46,923 bases of DNA from Chara braunii. Its lineage: Eukaryota > Streptophyta > Charophyceae > Charales > Characeae. A model generated the notes under the pieces. It made no database searches. It saw only the letters and a list, made by a program, of their open reading frames with translations, and had not been told where the DNA came from. This document shows positions 9,311-18,580 of this stretch, piece after piece (within the stretch, counting starts at the first letter, position 1; the number at the start of each line of letters is the position of its first letter). The DNA lies in assembly GCA_003427395.1 (NCBI GenBank), contig BFEA01000198.1:554113-601035 (forward strand). The letters run 5' to 3'. Position numbers and translations under genes: made by a program.

Positions 9311-11164
9311 CTAGCCTTCTTGACTCAACTCTGAGGCCTTTCGTTTCCCGTCAGATGTCTTTTGCTGCTTAAGGCGCATGCTATCAACAAACTCAATCAG
9401 TTTCTTGCAGGCCATGTGTAATTTGTCCGGCAGCATGGTCGCATAGCATGCCCGAAAGAACCCCGGCTCCACACAGTGGCATGCTGCTCCGGGTGTGAGG
9501 ACGACATGGGCCTTGACCACCATCTCCTTCCACAGTGCCTCCTCAGCAGGAAACGTAGGCTCGCTAAGCAGAAACCGCAGGTCTACCCAACAGAACATGC
9601 CGGCACAAGCTGGCATAAAAGTCACGTTTGCATCCCGCAATGCACCGGTGAAGATGTCATAAGAATTCTTTAACCGCATGTTGTTGGTCTTGACATAGGT
9701 CTTCACAAATTCGTCATCTTCAAGCATCTCCGCCAGTGCATGCTGTGTGTCTGTTGACACAGCAGCAAACATTCCCAGGTTGCTCCATACATCCAGCAAA
9801 TCTTGGTTACGTGTGTGTATGCAGCCCACACGAAACCCAGAGAGTCCAAAATCTTTGCTCATGCCGTACGCGGTATGAACCCTCTCTTTCAGTTCGTCTT
9901 CTCTCACTAATCCCTTTGCCACCGCCTGGTTTCCAACCTTTGCCATACTCACAAACCTGGATGTGTGCTCACCAAACTTTGAGTTGGCATATATTTCATC
10001 CGTCAATACATGCAGTCCTTTCTCCATAGCCCACACAAGTAGTTCGCAGAGGGTTTCTTCAGGATAAAGTGTACCAAGCGGGTTTCCTGGGTTGGTGAGA
10101 AGCAGCATCCTTGGGTGAACGCCCTTCTCCTCGGCCAACGAATACGCATTTTCCAAGTCCTCGGCAGTAGGGATGTACGTCCCAATGTCACGTGGTTGTA
10201 CAGGGATCGGGACGACTGCGTTGCGAACCGACATGTCGTTGTCAAACGCTGGGAAATAGGGCGCAGGGATCAGACAGCCATCCCCTGGGTCACAGACGGC
10301 GAAGAAAAAAAGATCCAACACAGCAGTTACACCACTGGAGATGCAGATGTGGGCAGGGTCGACTGCAACACCCATGAAGGTCCTCTCCATCATCCGAGCA
10401 AGAGCGCACCGCAGACGCTCCCCACCACACATGTTATCGTAAAGCCCAATGTTTCTCGGAACGTTCCTGCACTTGCGGATCTTGTCGATGACCAGGTCAA
10501 AGGTCAGGATGCTCTCTGCTGTCCCCATGGGAAAGTACCCCAACAGGTTTGATGGCGACCATATGTTCTTCTTGGCACGATTAATGACCTCTATGTAGGG
10601 AGAGAAGGGGAGAAGGGCACGCGATCCTCGGGAAGACAGGCTTGATGGCATTCCGCGGGGTTGTCGTCTCTGAAAAATTTCCGAGGACCCTTCATGTTCT
10701 CCGACCACTTCCCTCCCAGCATCCTTGCCATCAATGGCTGCCACATCCCGTGCAGCTTCATGCCCTTCCTCCTTCTGAAGCTGTTGAAGTGGACCGTCTG
10801 TTGAAAGAGGGCCATGATCAAGGACATGCGCCGTGCGAAGGGGATTCCGTGAAACAGACTCCGTTGGATGCGGTTGTGCAGAATGCGAGAAGCGCATATT
10901 CCCAAACTCGTCCATCTCCTGTAAGACCTCATCGCCCTCTTCTGCTTCTGCATTCTGCAAAACTTTCTGTTTCTTCCCGACTGCTTGCGGCTGGCATTCT
11001 GTAGAGGGATTTGGTGAAGAAATACAATCCGTTACCGTACGTGTAGTACTTGTGAGATGATGGATTGATGATGAAGTGGAAGGGGATGGGGTCGACACCT
11101 GTGGTGAGTGCACGTACCTGTTTGCCACACCCCATGCCAGCGGACCTTTCGGTTGCTTCACCAT
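9311..11164 (-). CDS. ACC-synthase-like PLP aminotransferase
   Basis: Fold-type I PLP enzyme, class I/II aminotransferase, closest in motifs to 1-aminocyclopropane-1-carboxylate synthase (SAM to ACC, the ethylene precursor step). From the Met at 11164 it is 617 aa. Numbered on the longer open frame that begins at 11389 (this Met is 76), it shows MGTAES (288-293, with the ACS-type Glu), DPGDGCLIPAPYFPAF (367-382), NPGNPLGT (433-440), DEIYA (464-468), SKDFGLSGFRVG (511-522, Schiff-base Lys512) and FFRACYA (644-650). Spacings N436-D464-Y467, K512-R520 and K512-R646 equal those of tomato ACS. The active-site Tyr of the YHG motif appears as Met320, so true ACS activity is uncertain. About 185 N-terminal residues form an unassigned low-complexity extension; typical ACS is about 480 aa. 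The frame is uninterrupted. The open frame continues upstream to 11389 only by running through a probable intron end and transposon sequence. Confidence 0.85.
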   Translation of the reverse strand: MVKQPKGPLAWGVANRYVHSPQVSTPSPSTSSSIHHLTSTTRTVTDCISSPNPSTECQPQAVGKKQKVLQNAEAEEGDEVLQEMDEFGNMRFSHSAQPHPTESVSRNPLRTAHVLDHGPLSTDGPLQQLQKEEGHEAARDVAAIDGKDAGREVVGEHEGSSEIFQRRQPRGMPSSLSSRGSRALLPFSPYIEVINRAKKNIWSPSNLLGYFPMGTAESILTFDLVIDKIRKCRNVPRNIGLYDNMCGGERLRCALARMMERTFMGVAVDPAHICISSGVTAVLDLFFFAVCDPGDGCLIPAPYFPAFDNDMSVRNAVVPIPVQPRDIGTYIPTAEDLENAYSLAEEKGVHPRMLLLTNPGNPLGTLYPEETLCELLVWAMEKGLHVLTDEIYANSKFGEHTSRFVSMAKVGNQAVAKGLVREDELKERVHTAYGMSKDFGLSGFRVGCIHTRNQDLLDVWSNLGMFAAVSTDTQHALAEMLEDDEFVKTYVKTNNMRLKNSYDIFTGALRDANVTFMPACAGMFCWVDLRFLLSEPTFPAEEALWKEMVVKAHVVLTPGAACHCVEPGFFRACYATMLPDKLHMACKKLIEFVDSMRLKQQKTSDGKRKASELSQEG

Positions 11165-11218
11165 TGTAGCATGCTGAAAGGGTATCCTCAACAACAATTT
11201 GCCCAGTGTGTGTCTTCT

Positions 11219-11258
11219 ACCAAACGATGAAATGTCCTCTGCAAAATGAGAAAAAACA
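11219..11258 (-). other. Probable 3' splice acceptor of the ACS-like gene
   Basis: On the minus strand the sequence reads TGTTTTTTCTCATTTTGCAG then AGGACATTTC, a strong polypyrimidine tract plus AG, with the intron ending at 11239 and the exon starting at 11238. The exon continues in frame into the ACS-like protein (EDISSFGRRHTL...). This implies that the gene has at least one upstream exon, or that its first exon begins in a UTR and translation starts at 11164. Confidence 0.6.
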
Positions 11259-11264
11259 GTTAAC

Positions 11265-13290
11265 TCAATCAAAAGTGGTGCAAAGGGTTGTCTTCGGATG
11301 GAGACCAGAGGCCATGGCAAACTGCGCTTCGTACAGTTCGGTAGTGAAGGATTTCCACTGTGAACTAATGAACCGAGTATCCCGATCATTCACAATCATT
11401 TTCCAGGGGGCCGTTCGAGAATGTAATTTTTCTAGAATTTCTCGATAACCAGGTCCATCGGTGCATGCCATGGTAAAGGAATGAAGGTAACAATCTTGGG
11501 AAACCTGTCAACACACACCATGATTTGAGAGAACTCATTTCTACTTTCATTACCCATATCGATGAAGTCAATGGAAACAGACTGACCGGTCCTTCGGGAA
11601 TAGGAAGAGGTCTAAGCAAACCAAAGGGTTGCTGCCAGACGATTTTATTCCTTTGGCAGACCTGACAACTCTCCACAAACTTATACGCAGCTTCCTTCAT
11701 TTTATGCCAAAAAGAATTCTGCAACGAACTCCCATACGTTTTAGCGATTCCGAAATGAACGTTCTTGTCGTGGCATTCACCCAAAATTCAGGAGCAAATC
11801 GCCTCAACATCCAGCACACACACAAAGTCACATGCCGTATGTGCGCGGAGCAGCATACTGTCTTAAATGCGAAAATCAGGCTGGCTCCCAGCCAGCAACT
11901 GTGTAAAGATCGGTCCAAGTGTTGCTTCCACAATGGACTTGCGAAGACTGGAAAACATATTCAAAGACATGACAATGGAATTCATATATTCCGGATGATG
12001 AGAGAGAGCATCAACAACATGATCGTAACATCCTTTCTTGTGCTTGAACTCAAAGTCATACGCATCAATCTCTTGGCACCATTGAGTCAAGGTAGTACTG
12101 AGTTTGGGTTGGGTCTTAGTCCACTGCAAAGTCTGATGACCAGAATAGACTTTGAACTTCGAAGTGGCGGCCAAGGAGGTAGTGTTTCCAATTCTCCGAA
12201 GCTTCCTGAAGCGCGAAGAGTTCACATTCGTAATTCATCTGCCTGCTCATGTAATCGACTGGGTGCAGTCCAGTCTCATCATCTTGCTGCAGAACAGCAC
12301 CAATGCCAAATTGGCTTGCATCAGTGGTCACAACAAAAAGGAGACTGGGATCGGTGATGCAAAGGATTAGATAACTTACCAAAGCAGTCTTCAATTTCTG
12401 AAACGCATTACTCAATCCACACAAAACAAACATTTTTACATGTCATTTGACTCAAGAGGTGGGCTATTGCAGATAAATTTGGAACCAATTTTCAATAATC
12501 AGATGCAAGACCCAAGAATGGTCGCAGATGGCGTACGTTCTCAGGTTGAGGCCATGAGGTGATGGCCTCCACCTTAGCTACCTCCGACTCAAGGCCTGCA
12601 ATGGAAATCCCATGCCCAAGGTAGATAACGGTATCCTTCCCAAACTCAGATTTCTTTAAGTTTAGCTGCAGCTTCTCCTTGCGCAGGATCTCTAGGACCT
12701 CTCACAAGTGGCGCTCATGTTCCTCCATGGACTTACTGAAAATCAGTACATCATTGAGGTGCATGACCACAAACTTGTTGCATCTTGAAGACTCGGTCCA
12801 TCAGTTTCTGAAATGTGGCCGGTGCATTCGTGGTGCGTCTTGAATGCAGCCTTTTGTTGATCTACAGGATTGACTTCAATCTGGTTGTATCTAGATTTGG
12901 GATCGATTTTGGAGAACACCTTGCAACCGGTGGCTGCATCAAGAAGGTTATCAACCCGGGGAAGAGGATAGGCATTCTTTCTAGTGACTCTGTTCAGTCC
13001 TCAATAATCAATGCACATTCAGAGCTGCCTATTCTTTTTAGGCACAAAGGCACTCACTTGGTCTGATCTGCCCCTTATCGGGAAGTTCCTCGATGTGCCT
13101 TTGCAGTTATTCTTGCTTCGCCGGCCCCATGCGGTATACACAACCTCTAGGGGGCTGGTTGTCCGGCAAGATCTCGATCTTGTGCTTAACAACACGTCGT
13201 GGCACACCACGCGGCTCTACAAGCACTTCCCAATACTTGCCAAGACGAGACTGAGGGTTGGCTGGGATAACATGACCAGATTTAGAATGA
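11265..13290 (-). mobile_element. Broken Ty3/gypsy pol fragment (copy A)
   Basis: The order on the minus strand is right for gypsy pol. Start of RT at about 13260-13107 (EPRGVPRRVVKHKIEI...PPRGCVYR), RT motif around 12755 read as HLNDVLIFS where family members have a YxDD box, RNase H at 12433-11930 (FVVTTDASQFGIGAVLQQDD; ALSHHPEYMN), zinc-binding HHCC at about 11784-11640 (CQVCQRNK), and integrase core at 11471-11265 (NDRDTRFISSQW). It is truncated inside the core before the catalytic Glu and has no gag or LTR. Several frameshifts divide it into at least five open frames. It lies in the same orientation as, and apparently within an intron of, the ACS-like gene. The same lineage recurs at 36541-39320. 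Confidence 0.88.
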
Positions 13291-13364
13291 GATGTGGAAG
13301 ATAAGGGTAGATCCTCATTCAACAATACATTGCGGATCCGGCGCGGGGGGGGGGGTGTACTTAC

Positions 13365-13443
13365 CTCCAGGAAGGCAGCGGCTCTCCGCGAGGAGATGCC
13401 AGCAAGGCGGCATCGACGACGACGATGGGCGACCGCACCACAT
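13365..13443 (-). other. Candidate first exon of the ACS-like gene
   Basis: A perfect donor CTGGAG|GTAAGT is seen on the minus strand, with the exon ending at 13365. Reading in the phase needed to join the acceptor at 11239 gives an open frame with ATGs at 13443 and 13413. From 13413 it encodes 16 residues plus one base, which completes the Glu codon at the start of the next exon. The resulting intron would be 2,126 bp and contain gypsy copy A. No transcript evidence is available, so this rests only on the two splice signals and matching phase. Confidence 0.35.
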
Positions 13444-13473
13444 CGAGTGGTGGATGGGGGTGGGGGGGAGAGT

Positions 13474-13499
13474 GTGGACGTTCGAATTTGAACGTCCAC
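13474..13499. promoter_or_regulatory. Palindrome with two ACGT cores
   Basis: GTGGACGTTC and GAACGTCCAC are exact complements around a 6-base GAATTT spacer. Each arm carries an ACGT core, the kind bound by plant bZIP factors. It lies 31 bp upstream of the candidate first-exon ATG at 13443 (minus). It could equally be a chance or transposon-derived palindrome. Confidence 0.4.
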
Positions 13500-13639
13500 G
13501 CTATGTGCCGTACTGAGGCCCACTGGCGTGAGGGGTACTTCAAAGTTGAACCTGCCCCTATGCGCCTGAATCCTCACAAATCAACGGCCTAGAGGGCCCC
13601 AATTTTCAGACAAAAAACGAGGGCCTGCAGACCCTCTTT

Positions 13640-15050
13640 TTTTGTTTCTTCAGGCCCAGGCTGCTCTACAGCTGGCGGGGAACGTGCCAGGGCCAACCGC
13701 GAGGAGAAAAAACCGGCCGTCTATTTTGCGTGTCGCTGGCCCAGTTGAAGCCCAACCAATTCGCTCGGCCGGGCCTCCCAGGCGTGACCTGTGCCAGCAA
13801 CAGCTGCCCGTACGGCATGGCTGGTAATCCAGCAAGCGTGTCAATTTCAATTGTTGCATTGGATTCACTCCGTAGAAGGGTTTTTGCGTTTCCAGGCGAT
13901 AATCTATGAAGAGTATATGGGCATTAGGGCTTTTCCCAAATGCATCTAACCATAAAAAGGACTTCCATTCCGGCTTTTCCCGGATGCATCTGACAATAAA
14001 AAGAACTTCGCTAGATGTATCCTCAAGAGAGAGAGGGAGAAAAAGACAAAACTTGGGGGGTCAATCAAACAGAAAATCGGAACACACCCTTCAGTGGCTT
14101 CGCCCATAATGGAAGGAAGCGCACAGTGGGTTTTGACGTAAGGGACACCAGGCCCGGATTCCAGTTGGAAAAAAGAAAATCCAAACGGGCTCCGCAAGGC
14201 TCCATCACTGTGGAGGGTGCAAAATATGTAGAGTCTCCATTGCTGCCCTTCTGCCTCATCCACACAGAGAGATCAACAAGTAAGAATGTGCCTTCTCCAT
14301 TGGTGTCGAGGGTGTGAAGTCGCCCTTGACATCGCTGACCAGACCCATCTGAGCAGATCACCCAGGGAAGCCAGCGGAGCTGGGAGGACAAGGCGACGAC
14401 CACATAAACAGGGAGGACAACGAGACGGCCACGTAAACATGTGAATCACACCTGGAGCGCATGCAGTCATCGGTCTTCCCAGAGGTCTTCGGAGGCTTTG
14501 TCGACACTTCGTGGCATCGTGCTTCAAGGAGTGGATTCGCCTCAACGGACTCCTGTGAACAAGAGACGAAGAGGACTCGGCCACACCACCAACCATTGAG
14601 GGTTGCATGGCAGGGCGAGCGAGGCCACCCCAAGTGACGAGGAGATGACAGGATAATCAGGAGAAACGCAAAGTGTCTGCAACAAAGAGTACACTTGGTC
14701 AACGATCTTGGTCGAGCAGAGACGAGTGTCAAATTGAGGAGAGGACATTCAGCGCACACAAAGCGAGCGGGAAGAGGATAGCCAGGGTGAAATTCATAAG
14801 AATCTTCCCGGACCTGCATCGACCAATTGCCAACCAAGGAGAGGTAACACAACACATCTCCCAATCTGCGAAATCAGGTCATCTTCCTTCCTGGGTGTGA
14901 ACCAGGCAAGGTCACGGAAAGCGGTATATTGAGAGAGTAGATAAGGTTAGGAACACGAGAGAGTGCACGCGAGGTGAGGTTCTGATCATAGCGCTTAAAG
15001 AGGAACATGGGGGCACAGGGATGCCCCCGACTTCCGCACAAGCCACATAG
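13640..15050. other. No supported gene; two short tandem repeats
   Basis: A 44-bp duplication lies at about 13928-14009 (GGCTTTTCCC...ATGCATCT...ATAAAAAG) and a 29-bp duplication at 14382-14439 (GGGAGGACAA...CACATAAACA). The interval may be leader sequence of the LINE fragment that follows, but I recognise no protein. The open frames at 14358-14864 (minus) lack any motif. Confidence 0.5.
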
Positions 15051-15119
15051 CCTGTGGTCAGCAACAGATCCACATCCCCCTCGGAGGAATCCAGGTGGAA
15101 TGGGGAAGCAACCCGGGAA

Positions 15120-16473
15120 GGCCGTCCACCTCAGCACTCACTGGGGCAAAAGGCTTTGGACTTCCTAATGAGTAGAACTCGAATCCAATCAGAGGTAAAA
15201 GTCACAAAGGAGACATTCAAAGCGGACGATGGGGCCGAAACGACGATCGATGTGTGGGAATATCCAGAAGAGGATCTGGAGAACCTAAATGAACTTGATC
15301 AAAAACATGCGGTTCTCTTGAACTTTTCACGCACCAGCACAGCTTTCCATGAATGACAAACGGATATGTATGCTGGAAAGGCTAAGGGCGTTACAATTGG
15401 TGCCAGGGACTGAGCCAGGAATCTGCCTGCATAACAGCCGAAGAAACACAGTCATCATAGTTTGCATTGATGAATCATATGCATGCCATCTCCGCACGCA
15501 GGGATCGCTGAGCTGCAAAGGCTCCGTGGTCTCAATCCCTGCATGGAAACCGTGAAGGGTACCGCAGGGTGAAGCATCCAAACACCAAGAGGACATGCTA
15601 AGAAAGCATTTTTGGGTTCAATTTGATAACCTGTGAGAGGGGTCACATAACATGATACAAAAAAGATTAGAATTGGAAGACTCAAATGACCCCATTATAG
15701 ACTGGCTGCCAGCAGGGCCAGACTTCCTTGCCCCTCACCACAGTTCCAGAATTGTGTGTCTTGATTTCCCATCAGGTAAACCCTCCCTCCTTCCCAGACG
15801 TTCGGCTCTTCAGGAAGAATGGACACAGAGAAACGGTGTTTGTGTCTACCAAAACAAATCCCTTGTGCTTTCACTATAGAGGGAAAGGTCACCTGGGCAA
15901 CGATCCCATCAGAGAGAGAGAGAGAGTATTGTAGATCAACTAGACTGGTACGGTAAACACCCACCACACTACTGTGTCTGCAGGAAACGCACTTAACAGA
16001 CTCACCTGTCCACATGTCAGTCCAAAGGGAGATCACACGGGAGCTGAGATGGGTGAAGGGGGCCTACTAGGCCCCTTCACCCGGGAGAGGCTCAGCACGC
16101 ACAGCCATAATCGAGCATGCCAACACTGCAGCAGCTAGCAGACTCACCATAACCGGCAGAGACAAAACGGACGGGCAACGGGTCTTGTCGGACTTTGCCA
16201 TGAAGGACGATCAGTTCCACTTGGCGTCAGTGCACTGTCCAGGCACTTTGCAGCAAAGAACGGAGCTGATAGAGCATATTTTACCTCTTTGTACTACCCA
16301 TACACATCTGCTACACACGGGCGAGTGGAATGCAGTCACCAACCCCAGTATGGACAGGATCTCATGGGGGTATCAGGGTCGGAACATACTGTCTGGACAG
16401 AAGAGCTCCCAATCCACAATCTCGTGACAGAAAAGGACCTAATAGAAGGGCCCCCAATGCACAATCTCGTGAC
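15120..16473 (+). mobile_element. LINE fragment, ORF1 and endonuclease (copy 1)
   Basis: It matches the longer LINE at 26753-34800. ORF1 motifs are WEYPEEDLENLNEL (about 15258) against WKYPEEKIVELDDL, FWVQFDNL (about 15610) against FWVQFDNI, DWLPAGPDFLAPH (about 15700) against KWILPTPEFLAPH, and a decayed zinc knuckle (HYRGKGHLGNDP, about 15875). ORF2 apurinic-endonuclease motifs follow: LQETHL (about 15977) and GEWNAVTNPSMDRIS (about 16322). Multiple stops and deletions make it non-functional; the ORF1 tail is largely missing. It ends where gypsy copy B begins. Confidence 0.85.
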
Positions 16474-16477
16474 ATGG

Positions 16478-17699
16478 GCTACTATTTGAGAAGACAGACA
16501 TCGTAGATCGGCTATGCATTCCCAATAGTGACGAGATCCGTAGTCTGATCCTAGGGGAATGTCACGATACAGAAGGGCAAAAGACACTCGCCAACCTGAT
16601 GCGTGCCTACACGTGTCTTGGCATGAAAGCTGACTGTATAGAGTATGTGTGTAGTTGCAAGGTGTGCCAGCGCAATAAAACTACGACGCGAGCCCCCTTG
16701 GGTCTTCTCAGACCCCTGCCTATCCCGTCAGGAAGACCTGGAGATTCTGTGTCAATTGCTTTCATGAATACTGGGGTCAGGAGTAGGCATGGCAAGAGCC
16801 AAGTCATGGTTGTAGTTGATAGATTTAGCAAATACGCAGTTTTTGTCCCTGTACCTGCTGAAGCACGTTCAGATCTAGTAATAGAGAAGTTCTTTGACCA
16901 TTGGGTCAATGAGCATGGTCTACCGCTGTCAATAGTTAGTGACAGAGATACCAGGTTCACCAGTCACAACTGGCAGGAGCTTATGAAAGTGTATGGCTCG
17001 AAGTTGCTGATGTCATCTGGCCGTCATCCGGAGACTAACGGTCAGACCGAACAGATGAACAAGATCCTGCAACAAGTTATCAGATCGTACATTTGACCCG
17101 ATCAAGTCAACTGGGACGAGATGCTCCGAAAGGTAGCCAGTGCTTACAATGATAGCCATCTACCCACCTGTCTCACTCCCAACGAATTACACAAGTCCTT
17201 TAGACCCCGCAGACCGTTTGAGGGACTGAACCGGCACCAGATTCAGAGGCTACCGCCTGGTACTAGGGAGTTCGCATTACAGCACAAGAAAGAGATTGCT
17301 AAAGTGGTAGAGAACCTCAGGAAAGCCCAACACAGGATGATAGAGCAAGCCAATAAGCACAGTCGCCAGTTCCAAGTAGGGGACTTAGTCTGGGTCAAGT
17401 CTAGAGAGTTTGCTCCTCAGGAGAACATCTCGCAGAAACTGTTGCCTGCCTATAGAGGACCGCGGCCAGTCCTAGAAATCAAGGGCGGAGATGATGGGCA
17501 GTCCTACACCATAGAGATTCCAGCACACCTCCACACCTACCCAGTTCTCCATGCATCAAAGTTGTTGCCTTGCACTACGAGTCAGCAGTTCCCATCAAGA
17601 AGGTCCATGATCACTTTGCATGATTTCAAGATACTCACATCGGAACTGTCCAACATTGTGAATGCACAAGGACCACTTCCAGATCCAGATGCATTTTGA
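16478..17699 (+). mobile_element. Ty3/gypsy integrase fragment (copy B)
   Basis: The open frame starts upstream of the H2C2 zinc domain (LILGECHDTEG at about 16549; CKVCQRNK at about 16658) and runs through the integrase core with VSDRDTRF (about 16938) and HPETNGQTEQ (about 17025, catalytic Glu region). The first core Asp is lost: the conserved D-x-I segment reads DSVSIAFMNTG. A single TGA at 17094-17096 interrupts the frame between IRSYI and PDQVNWDEML, and the C-terminal domain continues intact (GDLVWVKSREF; LLPAYRGPRPVLEI) to 17699. RT and LTRs are absent. It is a different lineage from copies A and C, and the best preserved integrase here. Confidence 0.9.
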
Positions 17700-17780
17700 A
17701 TGCTCCATAATGAAGCGAGGACCTCTGCTCATGGCGCGCTGTTCGCTGCTGGGGGTGGCAGAACAAACCATTGGGTGGGG

Positions 17781-17849
17781 GGCCTGGCGCTTCAAGCATG
17801 GAAGACAGCGCCAGGGCCTGCACAACCATTAAAAAAAAAATAAAAAAAA
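17781..17849 (+). repeat. Hairpin followed by A-rich tail
   Basis: GGCCTGGCGC (17781-17790) pairs with GCGCCAGGGCC (17808-17818) with one bulge, then CTGCACAACCATT and an A-rich run (17831-17849). The arrangement resembles a retroposed 3' end, but no family was recognised. Confidence 0.5.
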
Positions 17850-18180
17850 TGGCTACGTACTGCTTTTTGAAAATGAACAGTGGCTTTTAAATTACCTAAT
17901 GAATTATTGATGCCGCTAAAGACACAGGAGGAGCTATTCGTAAAAAACAAGAGATGGGTAGGACGGTGAAAAAGTCTGAGACTTAGAACTCCCCATGAAC
18001 TCACAAAGAAGGAAGAACTTATTCCTCTGAGCTCCACCAGCAACAAGCGCATGAGAGCCTTTGCCAAGATGCAGAATGCCATATGGACGTCATAAATGAA
18101 ATACATTGCACTGAGCGTTACATCTCATGGAGTAAGAAGCAAAATGTATGTGTGCCAGTGTGTTACATACGGGATTCCAC
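17850..18180. other. No gene seen
   Basis: Anonymous sequence of ordinary composition. The minus open frame over it has no recognisable motif. Confidence 0.5.
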
Positions 18181-18246
18181 ACCGGCCCTGTTAGGCCTGA
18201 TGGCTAGGTCTAGGGGGTTGTCCCAGACCGTGGCCATGCTGGGCCA

Positions 18247-18449
18247 GTCCGGCCTGGGTTAAAGGCCGGACCTTTGGAAAGGCGCCCCTAGGCCTCCAGC
18301 AACCGGATTTAGACCCGGGCCTGCAACTGCAGGCCCTGAGCGGGAAACCGGCCCAAACGTTTTTTGTTTGGGCCTGGCGGCCGAAGATTGAGGCTGCCAC
18401 TTCCCCGCGGGTCCGATCTGAACCGCAAAGCGGTTTGACGGTTCAGATC
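18247..18449. repeat. Cluster of four perfect hairpins
   Basis: GTCCGGCC/GGCCGGAC (18247-18271, 9-nt loop); GGGCCTGCA/TGCAGGCCC (18317-18336, 2-nt loop); GGCCCAAAC/GTTTGGGCC (18350-18374, 7-nt loop); GATCTGAACCG/CGGTTCAGATC (18415-18449, 13-nt loop, itself containing CCGC-AAA-GCGG). Shorter ones follow near 18501 (GCCGGT/ACCGGC) and 18521 (GTCTGT/ACAGAC). The context is GC-rich, probably the end of an LTR. Confidence 0.92.
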
Positions 18450-18568
18450 ATGGCGCGGCTTCACCAGCAGCCAGGCCGAACAGGCCACCGCCGGTACTTA
18501 GCACCGGCCAGCGGTCTGTTCGGGACAGACTTGAGGCCGCGGCATTGAGGACCACCGGTGCACTATTT

Positions 18569-18580
18569 TGGTATCAGCGC
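18569..18580 (+). promoter_or_regulatory. Primer-binding-site-like TGGTATCAGCGC
   Basis: Eleven of twelve bases match the complement of the plant initiator tRNA-Met 3' end used as primer by many plant LTR retrotransposons. A CA dinucleotide at 18561-18562 could be the LTR end. If so, the hairpin cluster lies inside a 5' LTR whose left end I cannot place. Confidence 0.45.

Noticed and set aside
11165-11389. N-terminal 75 residues of the longest aminotransferase open frame
   Set aside because: They run through a probable splice acceptor and gypsy integrase sequence in another frame, and are unlike the family, so I start the protein at 11164 or at a spliced upstream exon.
14358-14864. 168-residue minus-strand open frame
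   Set aside because: No recognisable motif, overlaps a short tandem repeat, and lies in probable transposon leader sequence.
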